Positions 35,962 to 45,662 of a DNA stretch of 64,000 bases are shown here, one piece after another; the stretch's first letter is position 1, and every line of letters starts with the position of its first letter. The stretch comes from Desulfomicrobium escambiense DSM 10707 (GTDB lineage: Bacteria; Desulfobacterota; Desulfovibrionia; Desulfovibrionales; Desulfomicrobiaceae). The notes under the pieces are model-generated. The model was given only the letters and a program-made list of their open reading frames with translations. It searched no databases and was not told the DNA's origin. A program made the position numbers and the translations under genes. The stretch lies in assembly GCF_000428825.1 (NCBI RefSeq), contig NZ_AUAR01000014.1, positions 1-64,000 of the forward strand, written 5' to 3'.

Positions 35962-37920
35962 TCAGGATTTGCCAGACCCGCCAAGGGCGAAGCGTTCCAG
36001 CTTCTTCTTGTAGGCCACCACGCCGGAGGCCAGGCCCCTGGCCATGGAGGCCAGATACGCATCTGAACCGAGCTTGGCCGCCTCCTCGGGGTTGGTCAGG
36101 TAGCCGATCTCCACGAGAATGGACGGCATCCGCGCCCCGGTCAGCACGTAGAAGAACGCGCCCTTGGCCCCATGGCTCGCCAGCGGATACTTGGGACGCA
36201 CGGCGCGCAACGTCTCCTGCTCGACCAGGGAGGCCATCTGGCGGGACTCGTTAATCTTGGAGTTGAGCATGAGATCCGAAAGAATGAACTGCATGTCGCT
36301 GATCTTTTTCGCCGAAACCCCGTTCTCCCTCGCCGCGACGCGCACGGCCTGCGCGTCGGTCGCCAGGTTCAGATAGTAGACCTCGAGGCCTTTGACCGAG
36401 GCGTCCTTGATGGCGTTGCAGTGCAGGGAAATGAAGAGGTCGGCGTTCTTGGCGTTGGCCATGGCCGTGCGCTCCTCGAGGGGTATGAACTTGTCGCCCG
36501 TGCGCGTGAAGTGCACCTCGAAGCCCTGCTGTTGCAGCTCGCGGCCCAAAATCCTGGCCATGCGCAGGTTGATGTCCTTCTCCTCGTGGCCGTTGGCCAC
36601 GGCGCCTGGGTCCTTGCCGCCGTGCCCGGCGTCGATCATGATCGTGCGGACCTTGAGGCCGAGTTGTTCGACCAGGGAGCCGGCGTATTTCTTCTGCTTG
36701 GGCGAGACATCGATCTGCGGGGACTCCTCCTTTGCCTCCGCGACCGGCGCCGGAGAAACGGACTGCTTTCCGCTTTTGGCCTGTTTCTGCGCCGTGGCCG
36801 GCTCGGAAGCCGGCTTCGCTGCGAGCACATCGTTCTTAGCCGCACGTTTGGCCTCCAGTTCGGCCAGTGCCTGCTGCACGTGATCGACTTCGGCCCCCTG
36901 CTTTCCGAGAGCCCCATCCGCCTGAGCCGCCGCGGCGTCCTTGGCTCGCACCCCGTTTCCGCCGGTGGCATAGATGTCGAGCACCACCCGATAGGGTTCC
37001 GGCAGGGTGAAGACCCGGTAATGATCCATCTGCATGAGGTCGAACGTGATCAGCGCGGCGCCTGTTGAATCCGGGCTGACCAGAATCTGCGACAGGATGC
37101 CGTCGTCGACGGTCCGTTCGGGCATGACGTCGGCCGCGATATCGGTCCGCTGCAGGGTGATCTGCAATTGCTTGTTGCCGTTCTTGGCCTTTTCGACCAA
37201 GGCGCGCTCGTACTTCACGTCGCCCGCCATATCCATGACCACGCGCGTGTAGTCGCTGCTCGACCAGTGCCGGATGCCCAGAAGAGTCGACTCTCCCTTG
37301 GCTGGAACGGCTTTGGTCGCCGACGCCGGGGCGGGCTTGGACGAGGGCGCAGGGGCGGGAGCGCCGGCCTGGGACGTGGACGGGGATACGGGCTGTTTCG
37401 GCGCGGCCTGAGCTGGCGCCGCGCCGGCCATCTGCGCCAGCATCTCGCGGGCCCTCGGCGCCATGTCGCCTTTGGGGTATGCCGCTGCGACGCCCTTGAA
37501 AAACCCTTCGGCCTGGACCGGATCCTTGGTCAGTTCCAGCCAGACCATCCCCTTGCGGAACATCGCGTCATCAGCCCAGCCATGCTTCGGGAAGGCCTTG
37601 AGCAGCCGGTCGTAGGCTTCCAGGGCGCTCGTGCGATCGGCCTTGGCGAACGAACGTCGGGCCAGTTCCTCGAAGGAGCGCCCCAGAAAAAACATGCACT
37701 TCGGCGCATACGCCCCTTTGGGCTCCGCCGCCAGGGATTGCTCGAAATGGTTCATGACCGCGAGCCACTCGGCCCGCAGGCCCGCCCGCTTCTCGTTCCC
37801 CACGAGCGAGTTGAAGGCGCTCACCCCGCGGGCATAGTCGTCCTTTGCCGCAGCCGAAACGGCCACGGCGAACCCGAGGACCAGTACGGCCGTCAAAACT
37901 GCTTTCAACGCAAAACGCAC
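35962..37920 (-). CDS. N-acetylmuramoyl-L-alanine amidase with TPR-like and AMIN domains
   Basis: A periplasmic amidase that cuts the amide bond of peptidoglycan stems during cell separation. Order: signal peptide, a TPR-like segment (about 25-150), an Ala/Pro linker, an AMIN localisation domain (about 215-320), a second linker, and a C-terminal Amidase_3 domain. Zinc and catalytic residues are in IDAGHGGKDPG, GHEEKDIN, SLHCNA and LVEIGYLTN. Start is GTG; 37920 gives GGAG spacing of 11, whereas the GTG at 37929 is only two bases from GGAG, so I prefer the former. glmS ends nine bases upstream. Confidence 0.9.
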   Translation of the reverse strand: MRFALKAVLTAVLVLGFAVAVSAAAKDDYARGVSAFNSLVGNEKRAGLRAEWLAVMNHFEQSLAAEPKGAYAPKCMFFLGRSFEELARRSFAKADRTSALEAYDRLLKAFPKHGWADDAMFRKGMVWLELTKDPVQAEGFFKGVAAAYPKGDMAPRAREMLAQMAGAAPAQAAPKQPVSPSTSQAGAPAPAPSSKPAPASATKAVPAKGESTLLGIRHWSSSDYTRVVMDMAGDVKYERALVEKAKNGNKQLQITLQRTDIAADVMPERTVDDGILSQILVSPDSTGAALITFDLMQMDHYRVFTLPEPYRVVLDIYATGGNGVRAKDAAAAQADGALGKQGAEVDHVQQALAELEAKRAAKNDVLAAKPASEPATAQKQAKSGKQSVSPAPVAEAKEESPQIDVSPKQKKYAGSLVEQLGLKVRTIMIDAGHGGKDPGAVANGHEEKDINLRMARILGRELQQQGFEVHFTRTGDKFIPLEERTAMANAKNADLFISLHCNAIKDASVKGLEVYYLNLATDAQAVRVAARENGVSAKKISDMQFILSDLMLNSKINESRQMASLVEQETLRAVRPKYPLASHGAKGAFFYVLTGARMPSILVEIGYLTNPEEAAKLGSDAYLASMARGLASGVVAYKKKLERFALGGSGKS

Positions 37921-37928
37921 GAAGATCA

Positions 37929-39746
37929 CTACTCCACGGTCACGCTTTTGGCCAGGTTCCGGGGCTGGTCCACATCCTTGCCCAAGTACACGGCCATTTC
38001 ATAGGCGAAAAGCTGCACTGCCGGCAGCACCAGAAAACTCTTGAGCGGCCCCCAGACCTCGGGCAGCACCCACGGGTCTTCGACGGCCGGGGCTGCGCCC
38101 GGGTTGACCAGGGCAATGATGCGCCCGCCCCTGGCCTGCACTTCCTGCAGGTTCGAGGCCACCTTCTGCAGCAGCTCGTCGCCCAGGGCCATGGCGAAGG
38201 TCGGGAAGTGCGGGTCAATGAGGGCGATGGGCCCGTGCTTCATCTCGCCGGCGGCGTAGCCTTCGGCGTGGATGTAGGAAATCTCCTTGAGCTTGAGGGC
38301 GCCCTCCAGGGCCATGGGGAAATTCTGGCCGCGGCCGAGGAAGAAGAAACTCTTCGCGTCGGAATATTCCTGGCTCAGGCTCCTGGCCTTTTCGCGGATG
38401 GCCGGCAGTTCGGTCCCGAGGCGATCGGGCAGCTGCGGCAGGTCGGCCAGGCAGCGCTCCAGGACGCCCTCGGGGAGAGAGCCTTTGCGTACGCCCCAGG
38501 ACAGGGTCATGAGCAGCAGCAGGACCATCTGGCTGCACATGGCCTTGGTCGAGGCCACGCTGATCTCGGGCCCGGCCTGGGTGTAGACGACCTGGTCGGA
38601 CTCGCGGGCGATGGACGACCCGACCACGTTGCACAGGCCCAGGATCGGCACGCCGACTTCGCGGGCGATGCGGATGGCGGCCAGGGTGTCGGCCGTCTCG
38701 CCCGACTGGCTGATGGTCAGGACCAGGTCGCCGGGCAGGAAGACGCTGTCGCGGTAACGGAACTCCGAGGCGATCTCGACCTGCACGGGGATGCGCGCCC
38801 AGGATTCGAGGAGGTACTTGGCCCACAGTCCCGCGTGGTACGATGTGCCGCAGGCCACGATGGTCAGGCGGCCCGGAACCTCCAGGGCGTCGAGCTCCGG
38901 CAGCACCACCCGGCCCTTCTGGATGCGGCCGGCCAGACAGTCGCGGATGACCTTGGGCTGCTCGAAGATCTCCTTGAGCATAAAATGCTTGTAGCCATCC
39001 TTCTGGGCGGCCTGAACGTCCCAGGAGATGTGCTTGACCTCCTTGGCCTTGGGTTTGAGGGTCACGGCGTCGAAGACCTGCCACGAACCGGCGTCGATCT
39101 CCACCAGTTCGCCGTTGTCCAGGAAGACCACCTCGCGGGTGTAGGGCAAAAAGGCCGGGATGTCCGAGGCCAGGAAATTCTCGCCCGTGCCGATGCCCAT
39201 CAGGAGCGGGCTGGCCTTGCGGCTGGCCCAGATCTTCCCGGGGTGCTCGCGCGACAGCAGGGCGAAGGCGTAGGCGCCGTCGACCTGCGACAACGCCCAA
39301 GAGATGCCCTGGCGCACGTCGCCGGTCAGCTGCACGCCCTTGGCGATGACGTGGACCAGGACCTCGGTGTCCGTTTCGGAATGAAAGACGTGGCCTTCGG
39401 CCACCAGCTCGGCCTTGAGCTCGGCGTAGTTCTCGATAATGCCGTTGTGGACCAGGGCGAAGCGCCTGTCGCCGTCCATGTGCGGATGGGCGTTGCGCTC
39501 CACGGGCAGGCCGTGGGTGGCCCAGCGGGTATGGCCGATGCCGCAGACCGAGGAGGCCGTGTCCAGGCCCGCGATCTTGCAGTCCAGGGCGCCGAGCTTG
39601 CCCTCGGCGCGGATGACATGCAGGCCCTGCGGTTCCTCGTAGGCCACGCCGGCCGAGTCGTAGCCGCGGTATTCAAGTCGGCGAAGGCCCTCGACAATGG
39701 CCGGGATGGCCGGACGATGTCCCGTGTACCCGATGATTCCGCACAT
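37929..39746 (-). CDS. glmS: Glutamine-fructose-6-phosphate aminotransferase (isomerizing)
   Basis: It makes glucosamine-6-phosphate for peptidoglycan and lipid A. The 605 residues begin MCGIIGYTGHRPA with nucleophilic Cys after the initiator Met. The glutaminase domain has RWATHGLP and DGDRRFALVHNGIIENYA; the two SIS domains show CGTSYHAGLWAKY and SQSGETADTL, and the C-terminus ends LAKSVTVE as usual. It lies one base after rdgB and directly before the amidase gene, a cell wall pairing. Confidence 0.97.
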   Translation of the reverse strand: MCGIIGYTGHRPAIPAIVEGLRRLEYRGYDSAGVAYEEPQGLHVIRAEGKLGALDCKIAGLDTASSVCGIGHTRWATHGLPVERNAHPHMDGDRRFALVHNGIIENYAELKAELVAEGHVFHSETDTEVLVHVIAKGVQLTGDVRQGISWALSQVDGAYAFALLSREHPGKIWASRKASPLLMGIGTGENFLASDIPAFLPYTREVVFLDNGELVEIDAGSWQVFDAVTLKPKAKEVKHISWDVQAAQKDGYKHFMLKEIFEQPKVIRDCLAGRIQKGRVVLPELDALEVPGRLTIVACGTSYHAGLWAKYLLESWARIPVQVEIASEFRYRDSVFLPGDLVLTISQSGETADTLAAIRIAREVGVPILGLCNVVGSSIARESDQVVYTQAGPEISVASTKAMCSQMVLLLLMTLSWGVRKGSLPEGVLERCLADLPQLPDRLGTELPAIREKARSLSQEYSDAKSFFFLGRGQNFPMALEGALKLKEISYIHAEGYAAGEMKHGPIALIDPHFPTFAMALGDELLQKVASNLQEVQARGGRIIALVNPGAAPAVEDPWVLPEVWGPLKSFLVLPAVQLFAYEMAVYLGKDVDQPRNLAKSVTVE

Positions 39747-39747
39747 G

Positions 39748-40374
39748 CTATTTCTCCATCTCGGCTTGCGCCCGTTTCCAGAATTCCGGCCAGGCCACGA
39801 GCAGGTCGCGCAGGGCCAGCCCCCGGTGGCTGCGGGCGTTCTTGACCGACGCGTCCATCTGCGCGGCCGTCAGGCCCAGCTCCTCGTCGAAAAACACGGG
39901 GTCGTAGCCGAACCCCTTGTCGCCGGCCGGGGCATGGGTCACCCGGCCCTGCCACGCCCCGCGGCCGACCAGCTCCAGCCCGCCTGGCGTGACGGCCAGC
40001 ATGACGCAGGCGAAGTGGCAGCCGCGCCACGGGTCCGGCACGTCCTTCAGGGCCTCCAGCAGCTTGACCACGTTTTTTTCATCCGTGGCGTCCTCGCCGC
40101 TGTAGCGCGCCGAATAGACGCCGGGGGCCCCGTTCAGGGCGTCCACGGCCAGGCCAGAATCATCGGCCACGGCCACCAGACCCGTGGCCCTGGCCACGGC
40201 CACGGCCTTGATGCGGGCGTTGTCCTCGAAGGTCTCGCCCGTCTCGGGGATATCCCCGATGTCCGGAAAATCCTTGAGCCCCAGCACCGTCATGTCCGGC
40301 TGCAGTTCCTTCAGCATGGCCGACAGTTCGCGGACCTTGCCCGCATTGCCCGTGGCCAGAACGATCGTGTTCAT
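39748..40374 (-). CDS. rdgB: dITP/XTP pyrophosphatase (RdgB/HAM1)
   Basis: It removes non-canonical purine nucleotides. The 208 residues begin MNTIVLATGNAGKVRELSAM, with the family start TGNxGK, then the metal and substrate blocks ETFEDNARIKA, ADDSGLAVDALNGAPGVYSA and GDKGFGYDPVFF. The frame opens 13 codons earlier, but this start matches family N-termini. It belongs to the minus-strand run moaD-hesA-rdgB-glmS. Confidence 0.95.
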   Translation of the reverse strand: MNTIVLATGNAGKVRELSAMLKELQPDMTVLGLKDFPDIGDIPETGETFEDNARIKAVAVARATGLVAVADDSGLAVDALNGAPGVYSARYSGEDATDEKNVVKLLEALKDVPDPWRGCHFACVMLAVTPGGLELVGRGAWQGRVTHAPAGDKGFGYDPVFFDEELGLTAAQMDASVKNARSHRGLALRDLLVAWPEFWKRAQAEMEK

Positions 40375-40390
40375 CGCATTGTCCCGTCGC

Positions 40391-41230
40391 TTATTCAAGA
40401 TCATAGATTTCAAAGGAAAAGGAGGTCAGGTCCGCATGCAGCATGCGCCCGGCCAGGGCCAGTTCGCCGTGCAGCAGATAGCGTGACGTCTCGGCGGCCA
40501 TGAGCGCCGCAGCCAGCGAAACCGCCGGGGCCAGGCTACCCAGGGCGTGCTCGGCGTCGGGGGCCGCCGCATCGCCCCACATAAGCGAGATGCCGCGCTT
40601 TTCGGCCGTCTCGCTGCCGACCACCGCGGTCCAGCCGGCCACGGCCCCGGCCACCACCGGGATGCCGCGCTCCAGGGCCGCGTCGTGCAGGGCCATGCGC
40701 GGGGCTATGCCGCCCAGAGCGTCCACCACCACGTCCACGCCTTGCAGGGCCTGAGACAGGTTGTCGCGGTCCAGAAACATCTCTAACGCCCGCACCTCGA
40801 CCAGCGGCGAGATGCGGGCGGCCCGCTCGGCGCCCACGCGCGCCTTGTTGCGGCCCAGATCGTCCACGGACGCGAGAAGCTGGCGGTTGAGGTTCGATTC
40901 CTCGAACACGTCGCCGTCGGCCACGTCGATACGCCCCACGCCGAAACGCGCCAGAAGTTCGAGCACGTAGCCCCCGAGGCCACCGGCGCCCACGAGCAGC
41001 ACCGAGGACTCCAGAAGTCGCGCCTGACCCTGCGGCTCAACGCCGTGCAGACATTTGAGCAGGGGTACGGGCGCCACCCCGTGCGACACGCAACGCAGGG
41101 CGCCCTCGCGCAGGGGCAGGCCTTCGCGGGCGCACAGAGATTTCAGCTCGGGCAAAGATACCGTGCGGACCTTGCGCTGCTCGTCGTACCCGCAGATCCG
41201 CGCCAGTTCCTGGGCAAAGGAGGAACTCAT
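40391..41230 (-). CDS. ThiF/MoeB/HesA family adenylyltransferase
   Basis: It should adenylate the C-terminal Gly of a ubiquitin-like sulfur carrier, most likely the MoaD-like protein encoded immediately upstream. The 279 residues have a 70-residue N-terminal extension, the nucleotide loop VLLVGAGGLGGYVLELL, the ESNLNRQLL Arg-finger region and the metal/ATP Asp in VVDALGG. The two CxxC zinc pairs of E. coli MoeB are not visible, so this is a zinc-less HesA-like form. The start overlaps the moaD stop (ATGA). Confidence 0.88.
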   Translation of the reverse strand: MSSSFAQELARICGYDEQRKVRTVSLPELKSLCAREGLPLREGALRCVSHGVAPVPLLKCLHGVEPQGQARLLESSVLLVGAGGLGGYVLELLARFGVGRIDVADGDVFEESNLNRQLLASVDDLGRNKARVGAERAARISPLVEVRALEMFLDRDNLSQALQGVDVVVDALGGIAPRMALHDAALERGIPVVAGAVAGWTAVVGSETAEKRGISLMWGDAAAPDAEHALGSLAPAVSLAAALMAAETSRYLLHGELALAGRMLHADLTSFSFEIYDLE

Positions 41231-41451
41231 CCCCCGCCCACCGCAGGAAAGATGCCCAACTGGTCGCCGTCGGCCAGAACCGCGTCCATTTCCGCATGCT
41301 TGCTGTTCACGAAGACCAGCTTCACATCGTCCGGGGCAAGCCCGAGAGCCGTCAGCGCGTTCTCCACGGTGCCGCCGGCGGAAAGCGTCAGAACCCCGCC
41401 TTCGGGGGTGTGGTCACTCAAGGTGGCGAAACATTTGATGCGTACCTGCAT
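41227..41451 (-). CDS. moaD: MoaD/ThiS family sulfur carrier protein
   Basis: A 74-residue ubiquitin-like protein starting MQVRIKCFATLSDH and ending IFPAVGGG; the terminal Gly-Gly would be thiocarboxylated for sulfur transfer. VNSKHAEMDAVLADGDQLGIF is MoaD-like rather than ThiS-like. AGGG six bases before the ATG at 41451 favours it over the ATG two codons upstream. It is coupled to its probable E1-like enzyme. About 200 bases upstream, up to mobB, hold no recognisable gene or terminator. Confidence 0.87.
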   Translation of the reverse strand: MQVRIKCFATLSDHTPEGGVLTLSAGGTVENALTALGLAPDDVKLVFVNSKHAEMDAVLADGDQLGIFPAVGGG

Positions 41452-41653
41452 GGTCATCCCTGGTGCCGGCATCGCCCCGGGGCTGCCGACCGTTTTCCGG
41501 GTTGCGTTTCCGGAGGGCCGCAAGCTTGGCGCGTCCTCCGAAAATATCGGGACATCTTTGCGGACCGCGGGTTCCGAGTCAATAGACCAAAACGCGGGAA
41601 AGCGCGCCCCGGAAGCCGCGTCAGCGCCCTTTCCCGAACCTGGACGGAAGCGT

Positions 41654-42358
41654 CTATTCCAGGACGATCTCCACCCTCTGCCCCGGCACGTTGCCCTTGA
41701 GTTCCGTCAGGAGCCCGCGAATGGTGTTCGTCACGAGCCGGTCTACGAAGGGGTTCAAAGCCAGGCGCTGCCCCCCCACCCGCACCACGAGTTTGGCGTT
41801 CATGGCTTCGCAGGCCCGGGGCTCGGCCGTGCCGGCCACGATCTCCCGGGCCAGTTCATGGCAGGAGTCGCGGCCGCAGGCCCCGCAGTCGAGGCCGGGC
41901 AGGGTGAAGGCGCGGCTCTCGGCCAGGGTGGCCAGCTCGGCCACGGACGAAACCTGCGGCACGCCGGGCAGGGAGCCGGATCCCCAGGTGGCCAGGGCCA
42001 GGCCCTGACCCAGGCCGGACTCGTCCTCGGCCGCGCCCAGGGTCACGAACCGGGGCAGCCAGGTCAGGGACTTGCCGCCCTCGACCAGCACGATATCGGA
42101 TCCCAGCAGCGGAAAGATGTCCTGCAGTTGCCGGGCGGAATTCCAGAGCAGCGTCGTTGTTTTCGGCCCGATGCCCGCCACGCTGACGCATTCCTGCGCG
42201 AACCTGGCCGTATCGGTCCCGTCCAGATCCAATCCGTGATGCGTGAACTTCACGGCGGCGACCTTGCGCCCCCGCGCGGTCAACTCCCGGGCGAGTTCGA
42301 GGACAAGACTTGTTTTGCCCGTTTTCTTGAACCCCACCACAGATACGGCCTTGAACAT
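41654..42358 (-). CDS. mobB: MobB-like P-loop protein with C-terminal Fe-S domain
   Basis: The N-terminal 160 residues resemble MobB, the GTPase of molybdenum cofactor dinucleotide formation: Walker A VGFKKTGKTS, KFTHHGLDLDGTDTARF and the IVLVEGGKSL Walker B-like strand. The C-terminal part carries LDCGACGRDSC and a further Cys in EPRACEAM, a C-x2-C-x4-C-x16-C pattern of a 4Fe-4S module. The start at 42358 has GGAGGAGCG just upstream; the longer frame is not coding. It is divergent from hisS. Confidence 0.85.
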   Translation of the reverse strand: MFKAVSVVGFKKTGKTSLVLELARELTARGRKVAAVKFTHHGLDLDGTDTARFAQECVSVAGIGPKTTTLLWNSARQLQDIFPLLGSDIVLVEGGKSLTWLPRFVTLGAAEDESGLGQGLALATWGSGSLPGVPQVSSVAELATLAESRAFTLPGLDCGACGRDSCHELAREIVAGTAEPRACEAMNAKLVVRVGGQRLALNPFVDRLVTNTIRGLLTELKGNVPGQRVEIVLE

Positions 42359-42502
42359 CGCTCCTCCGTCTTTGACAATCGATCGTTCATAAACTAACCA
42401 GTGCTGTTTCGCAGCGTCGCGCCCGCCTTGAACACTGCCGGCCATTTCCGGGAAAGCGGCGCGCTCTTCCATCCCAAATTCGCCAAGGACACATATATTT
42501 CT

Positions 42503-43756
42503 ATGTCTAAAATTCAGAAAATTAAAGGCTTTTCTGACCTCTTCAGCCCGGAGAGCGCCGTCCACACGCACATGGAGAACCTGGCCCGCGAGGTCTTCGC
42601 CACGTACGGCTGCCAGGAAGTGCGCGTGCCCATCCTGGAGAAGACCGAACTCTTCGCCCGCTCCATCGGCGAGGAAACCGACGTGGTGCAGAAGGAGATG
42701 TACACCTTCGCCGACCGCAAGGGCCGGTCCCTGACCATGCGCCCCGAGGCCACGGCCGGGGTGCTGCGCGCCTTCATCGAGTCCGGCATGTACGCGTCCG
42801 AAGGGTCGACCAAGCTCTTCGCCTGCGGCCCCATGTTCCGCTACGAGCGCCCCCAGAAAGGCCGGCTGCGCCAGTTCCACCAGCTCGACGTCGAGGTGCT
42901 CGGCACCGACGCGCCCCAGGCCGACGCCGAGGTCGTGCTTATGCTCTGGACCTTCCTGACCAAGCTGGGCCTCAAGAACCTGGCCCTGGAGCTCAACTCC
43001 CTGGGCTGCCCCGAGTGCCGCCCGGTCTTCCACCAGCGCCTGCGCGACTTCCTGGCCGGCGTGGACCAGTCGGCCCTGTGCGAGGACTGCCGCCGCCGCG
43101 CCGAGACCAACCCCCTGCGCGTGCTGGACTGCAAGGTCCCGGCCTGCAAGGAGCTGGTCGCCGGCGCGCCGAGCATCGCCGAATCCCTGTGTCCGGGCTG
43201 CGCCGAGCATTTCGCCCAGGTCCGCGAGATCCTGGACAGCGCGAAGCTCCCCTACCGCCTGAACGACCGGCTGGTGCGCGGCCTGGACTATTACCAGCGC
43301 ACGACCTTCGAGGTCGTCTCCGGCGAGATCGGCTCCCAGAGCGCCGTGGCCGGCGGCGGCCGCTACGACGGCCTCATCAAACAGCTCGGCGGCCCGGACC
43401 TGCCGGGCATCGGCTTCGCCTGCGGCATGGAGCGCCTGGCCCTCTTGTACGGCGAGGCCCAGACCCCGGCCCCGGACTTCTACCTGGCCGTGCTGGATTC
43501 CCGCGCCCTGAACACCGCCCTGCTCCTGGCCCAGCGTCTGCGCGAACGGGGCTTCGCCGGCGAGGTGTCCTTCGAGGCCAGAAGCATCAAGGCCCAGATG
43601 CGCCAGGCCAACAAGCTCGGCGTCAAGACCTGCCTGATCCTGGGCCAAGACGAGATGGACAAGGGCCAGATCGTGGTCAAGGACATGGCCACGGGCGTAC
43701 AGAAGACCATCGGACAGGACGACCTGGAGCAGGCCCTGGGCTTCCGCAAGCCCTAG
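42503..43756 (+). CDS. hisS: Histidyl-tRNA synthetase
   Basis: A 417-residue class II synthetase. Motif 2 region YERPQKGRLRQFHQ, TMRPEATAGVLRAF, and the histidine-specific VRGLDYYQRTTFEV are clear; motif 3 lies in IGFACGMERLALL, and the C-terminal anticodon domain follows. The start is the ATG of MSKIQKIKGFSDL, which matches family N-termini; no strong ribosome site precedes it. It begins the plus-strand unit hisS-aspS-def-fmt-DUF116-rsmB. Confidence 0.97.
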   Translation: MSKIQKIKGFSDLFSPESAVHTHMENLAREVFATYGCQEVRVPILEKTELFARSIGEETDVVQKEMYTFADRKGRSLTMRPEATAGVLRAFIESGMYASEGSTKLFACGPMFRYERPQKGRLRQFHQLDVEVLGTDAPQADAEVVLMLWTFLTKLGLKNLALELNSLGCPECRPVFHQRLRDFLAGVDQSALCEDCRRRAETNPLRVLDCKVPACKELVAGAPSIAESLCPGCAEHFAQVREILDSAKLPYRLNDRLVRGLDYYQRTTFEVVSGEIGSQSAVAGGGRYDGLIKQLGGPDLPGIGFACGMERLALLYGEAQTPAPDFYLAVLDSRALNTALLLAQRLRERGFAGEVSFEARSIKAQMRQANKLGVKTCLILGQDEMDKGQIVVKDMATGVQKTIGQDDLEQALGFRKP

Positions 43757-43861
43757 GCCGGCCGCTGAAAACTCGAAATGCGCAGGCCGTTCAAAACGGC
43801 GGCCTGCCAGGCCTTTACACCCCGAATTTGCAGCTTATGGTACCCAAGCGAGGAACATATA

Positions 43862-45658
43862 ATGGATGAACGGAACACGGAACGCGGCATGGACAGCCTG
43901 AACGGCTGGCGCAGATCCCACAACTGCGCGGCCCTGGGCACGGAAGCTCTTGGCCAGGAAGTCTGCCTCATGGGCTGGGTGCAGTACCGCCGCGACCACG
44001 GCGGCCTCATCTTCATCGACCTGCGCGACCGTCACGGTCTGACCCAGGTAGTGTTCTCGCCCGAGGTCGCCCCCGAGGCCCACGAACGGGCCCACGTGCT
44101 GCGCACGGAGTTCGTGCTGGCCATCAAGGGCGTGGTCCGCCCCCGGCCGGGCGATATGATCAACCCCAAGTTGGCCACGGGCGCCATCGAGGTCTACGTC
44201 ACGGAGTTCAAGCTCCTGAACACGGCCAAGACCCCGCCCTTCCCCATCGAGGACCGGGTGGACGTGTCCGAGAACCTGCGCCTCAAGTACCGTTTCCTGG
44301 ACCTGCGCCGCAAGGCCATGGCCGACAACCTGATTTTGCGCAACCGCGTGTCCCAGAGCGTGCGCCGGTACCTCGACGAACTGGGCTTCCTGGAGATCGA
44401 GACGCCCGTGCTGACCAAGTCCACGCCCGAGGGCGCCCGCGACTTCCTGGTTCCCAGCCGCGTCAACCAGGGCCAGTTCTACGCCCTGCCGCAGTCGCCC
44501 CAGCTCTTCAAGCAGCTGCTCATGTGCGGCGGCCTGGACCGCTACTACCAGATCGTCAAGTGCTTCCGCGACGAGGACCTGCGCGCCGACCGCCAGCCCG
44601 AGTTCACCCAGATCGACATCGAGATGTCCTTCGTCGACGAGGAGCAGGTCATGGAGATGGCCGAGGGCATGGTGGCCCGCGTCATGCGCGAAGCTTTGGG
44701 CCGCGAGATCGTCCTGCCCCTGCCGCGCATGACCTACGCCCGGGCCATGGCCGAGTACGGCGTGGACAAGCCCGACGTCCGCTTCGACCTCAAGCTTTCC
44801 GACGTGACCGACATCGTACGCGGCTCGGACTTCAAGCTCTTCGCCGCTGCCGCCCTGGTCAAGGCCCTGCCCGTGCCCGGCGGCGCGGAACTGTCGCGCA
44901 AGGAGATCGACGACTACACCGAGTTCGTCAAAATCTACGGCGCCCAGGGCCTGGCCTGGATCAAGATCAAGGAGGACGGCTGGCAGTCCCCCATTGCCAA
45001 GTTCCTGAGCGACGCCGAACGCGCCGGCCTGACCGAGGCCCTAAGCCTCAAGGCCGGCGACATCGTCTTCTTCCAGGCCGGCGCGCCCGAGATGGTCAAC
45101 AGCGCCCTTGGCAACCTGCGGCTCAAACTCGGCGAACGCTTCGGCCTCATCCCCGAAGGCGAGTTCGCGCCCCTGTGGGTCACGGACTTCCCGCTCCTGG
45201 AGTGGGACCCCGAGGCCAAGCGCTGGGTGGCCATGCACCACCCCTTCACCGCGCCCAAGGACATGGACGCCCTGGCCTCCGATCCGGCCGCGGCCGTGGC
45301 CCGGGCCTACGACCTGGTGCTGAACGGCACCGAGGTCGGCGGCGGCTCCATCCGCATCCACAACCCCGAAACCCAGCAGCACATGTTCAGCGCCCTGGGG
45401 ATTGGCGAGGAGGAGGCGAGGGCCAAGTTCGGCTTCCTGCTCGACGCCCTGGTCTTCGGCGCCCCGCCCCACGGCGGCATCGCCTTCGGCCTGGACCGAT
45501 TGATCATGCTCCTGACGGGTGCCAAGTCCATCCGCGACGTCATCGCCTTCCCCAAGACCCAGAAGGCCACCTGTCTCATGACCGAGGCCCCGTCGGCGGT
45601 GGAAAACACGCAACTGCGCGACTTGGGCCTGCGCCTGCGGGAAAAGCCCAAAGAGTAG
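43862..45658 (+). CDS. aspS: Aspartyl-tRNA synthetase
   Basis: A 598-residue bacterial-type class II synthetase. An N-terminal OB fold ([20 protein letters not shown]) is followed by motif 1, motif 2 ([19 protein letters not shown]), the bacterial GAD insertion (about 290-420) and motif 3 ([13 protein letters not shown]). GAGGAAC precedes the ATG. Whether it also charges tRNA-Asn cannot be judged. The 105-base gap after hisS holds nothing clear. Confidence 0.97.
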   Translation: MDERNTERGMDSLNGWRRSHNCAALGTEALGQEVCLMGWVQYRRDHGGLIFIDLRDRHGLTQVVFSPEVAPEAHERAHVLRTEFVLAIKGVVRPRPGDMINPKLATGAIEVYVTEFKLLNTAKTPPFPIEDRVDVSENLRLKYRFLDLRRKAMADNLILRNRVSQSVRRYLDELGFLEIETPVLTKSTPEGARDFLVPSRVNQGQFYALPQSPQLFKQLLMCGGLDRYYQIVKCFRDEDLRADRQPEFTQIDIEMSFVDEEQVMEMAEGMVARVMREALGREIVLPLPRMTYARAMAEYGVDKPDVRFDLKLSDVTDIVRGSDFKLFAAAALVKALPVPGGAELSRKEIDDYTEFVKIYGAQGLAWIKIKEDGWQSPIAKFLSDAERAGLTEALSLKAGDIVFFQAGAPEMVNSALGNLRLKLGERFGLIPEGEFAPLWVTDFPLLEWDPEAKRWVAMHHPFTAPKDMDALASDPAAAVARAYDLVLNGTEVGGGSIRIHNPETQQHMFSALGIGEEEARAKFGFLLDALVFGAPPHGGIAFGLDRLIMLLTGAKSIRDVIAFPKTQKATCLMTEAPSAVENTQLRDLGLRLREKPKE

Positions 45659-45662
45659 ACAT

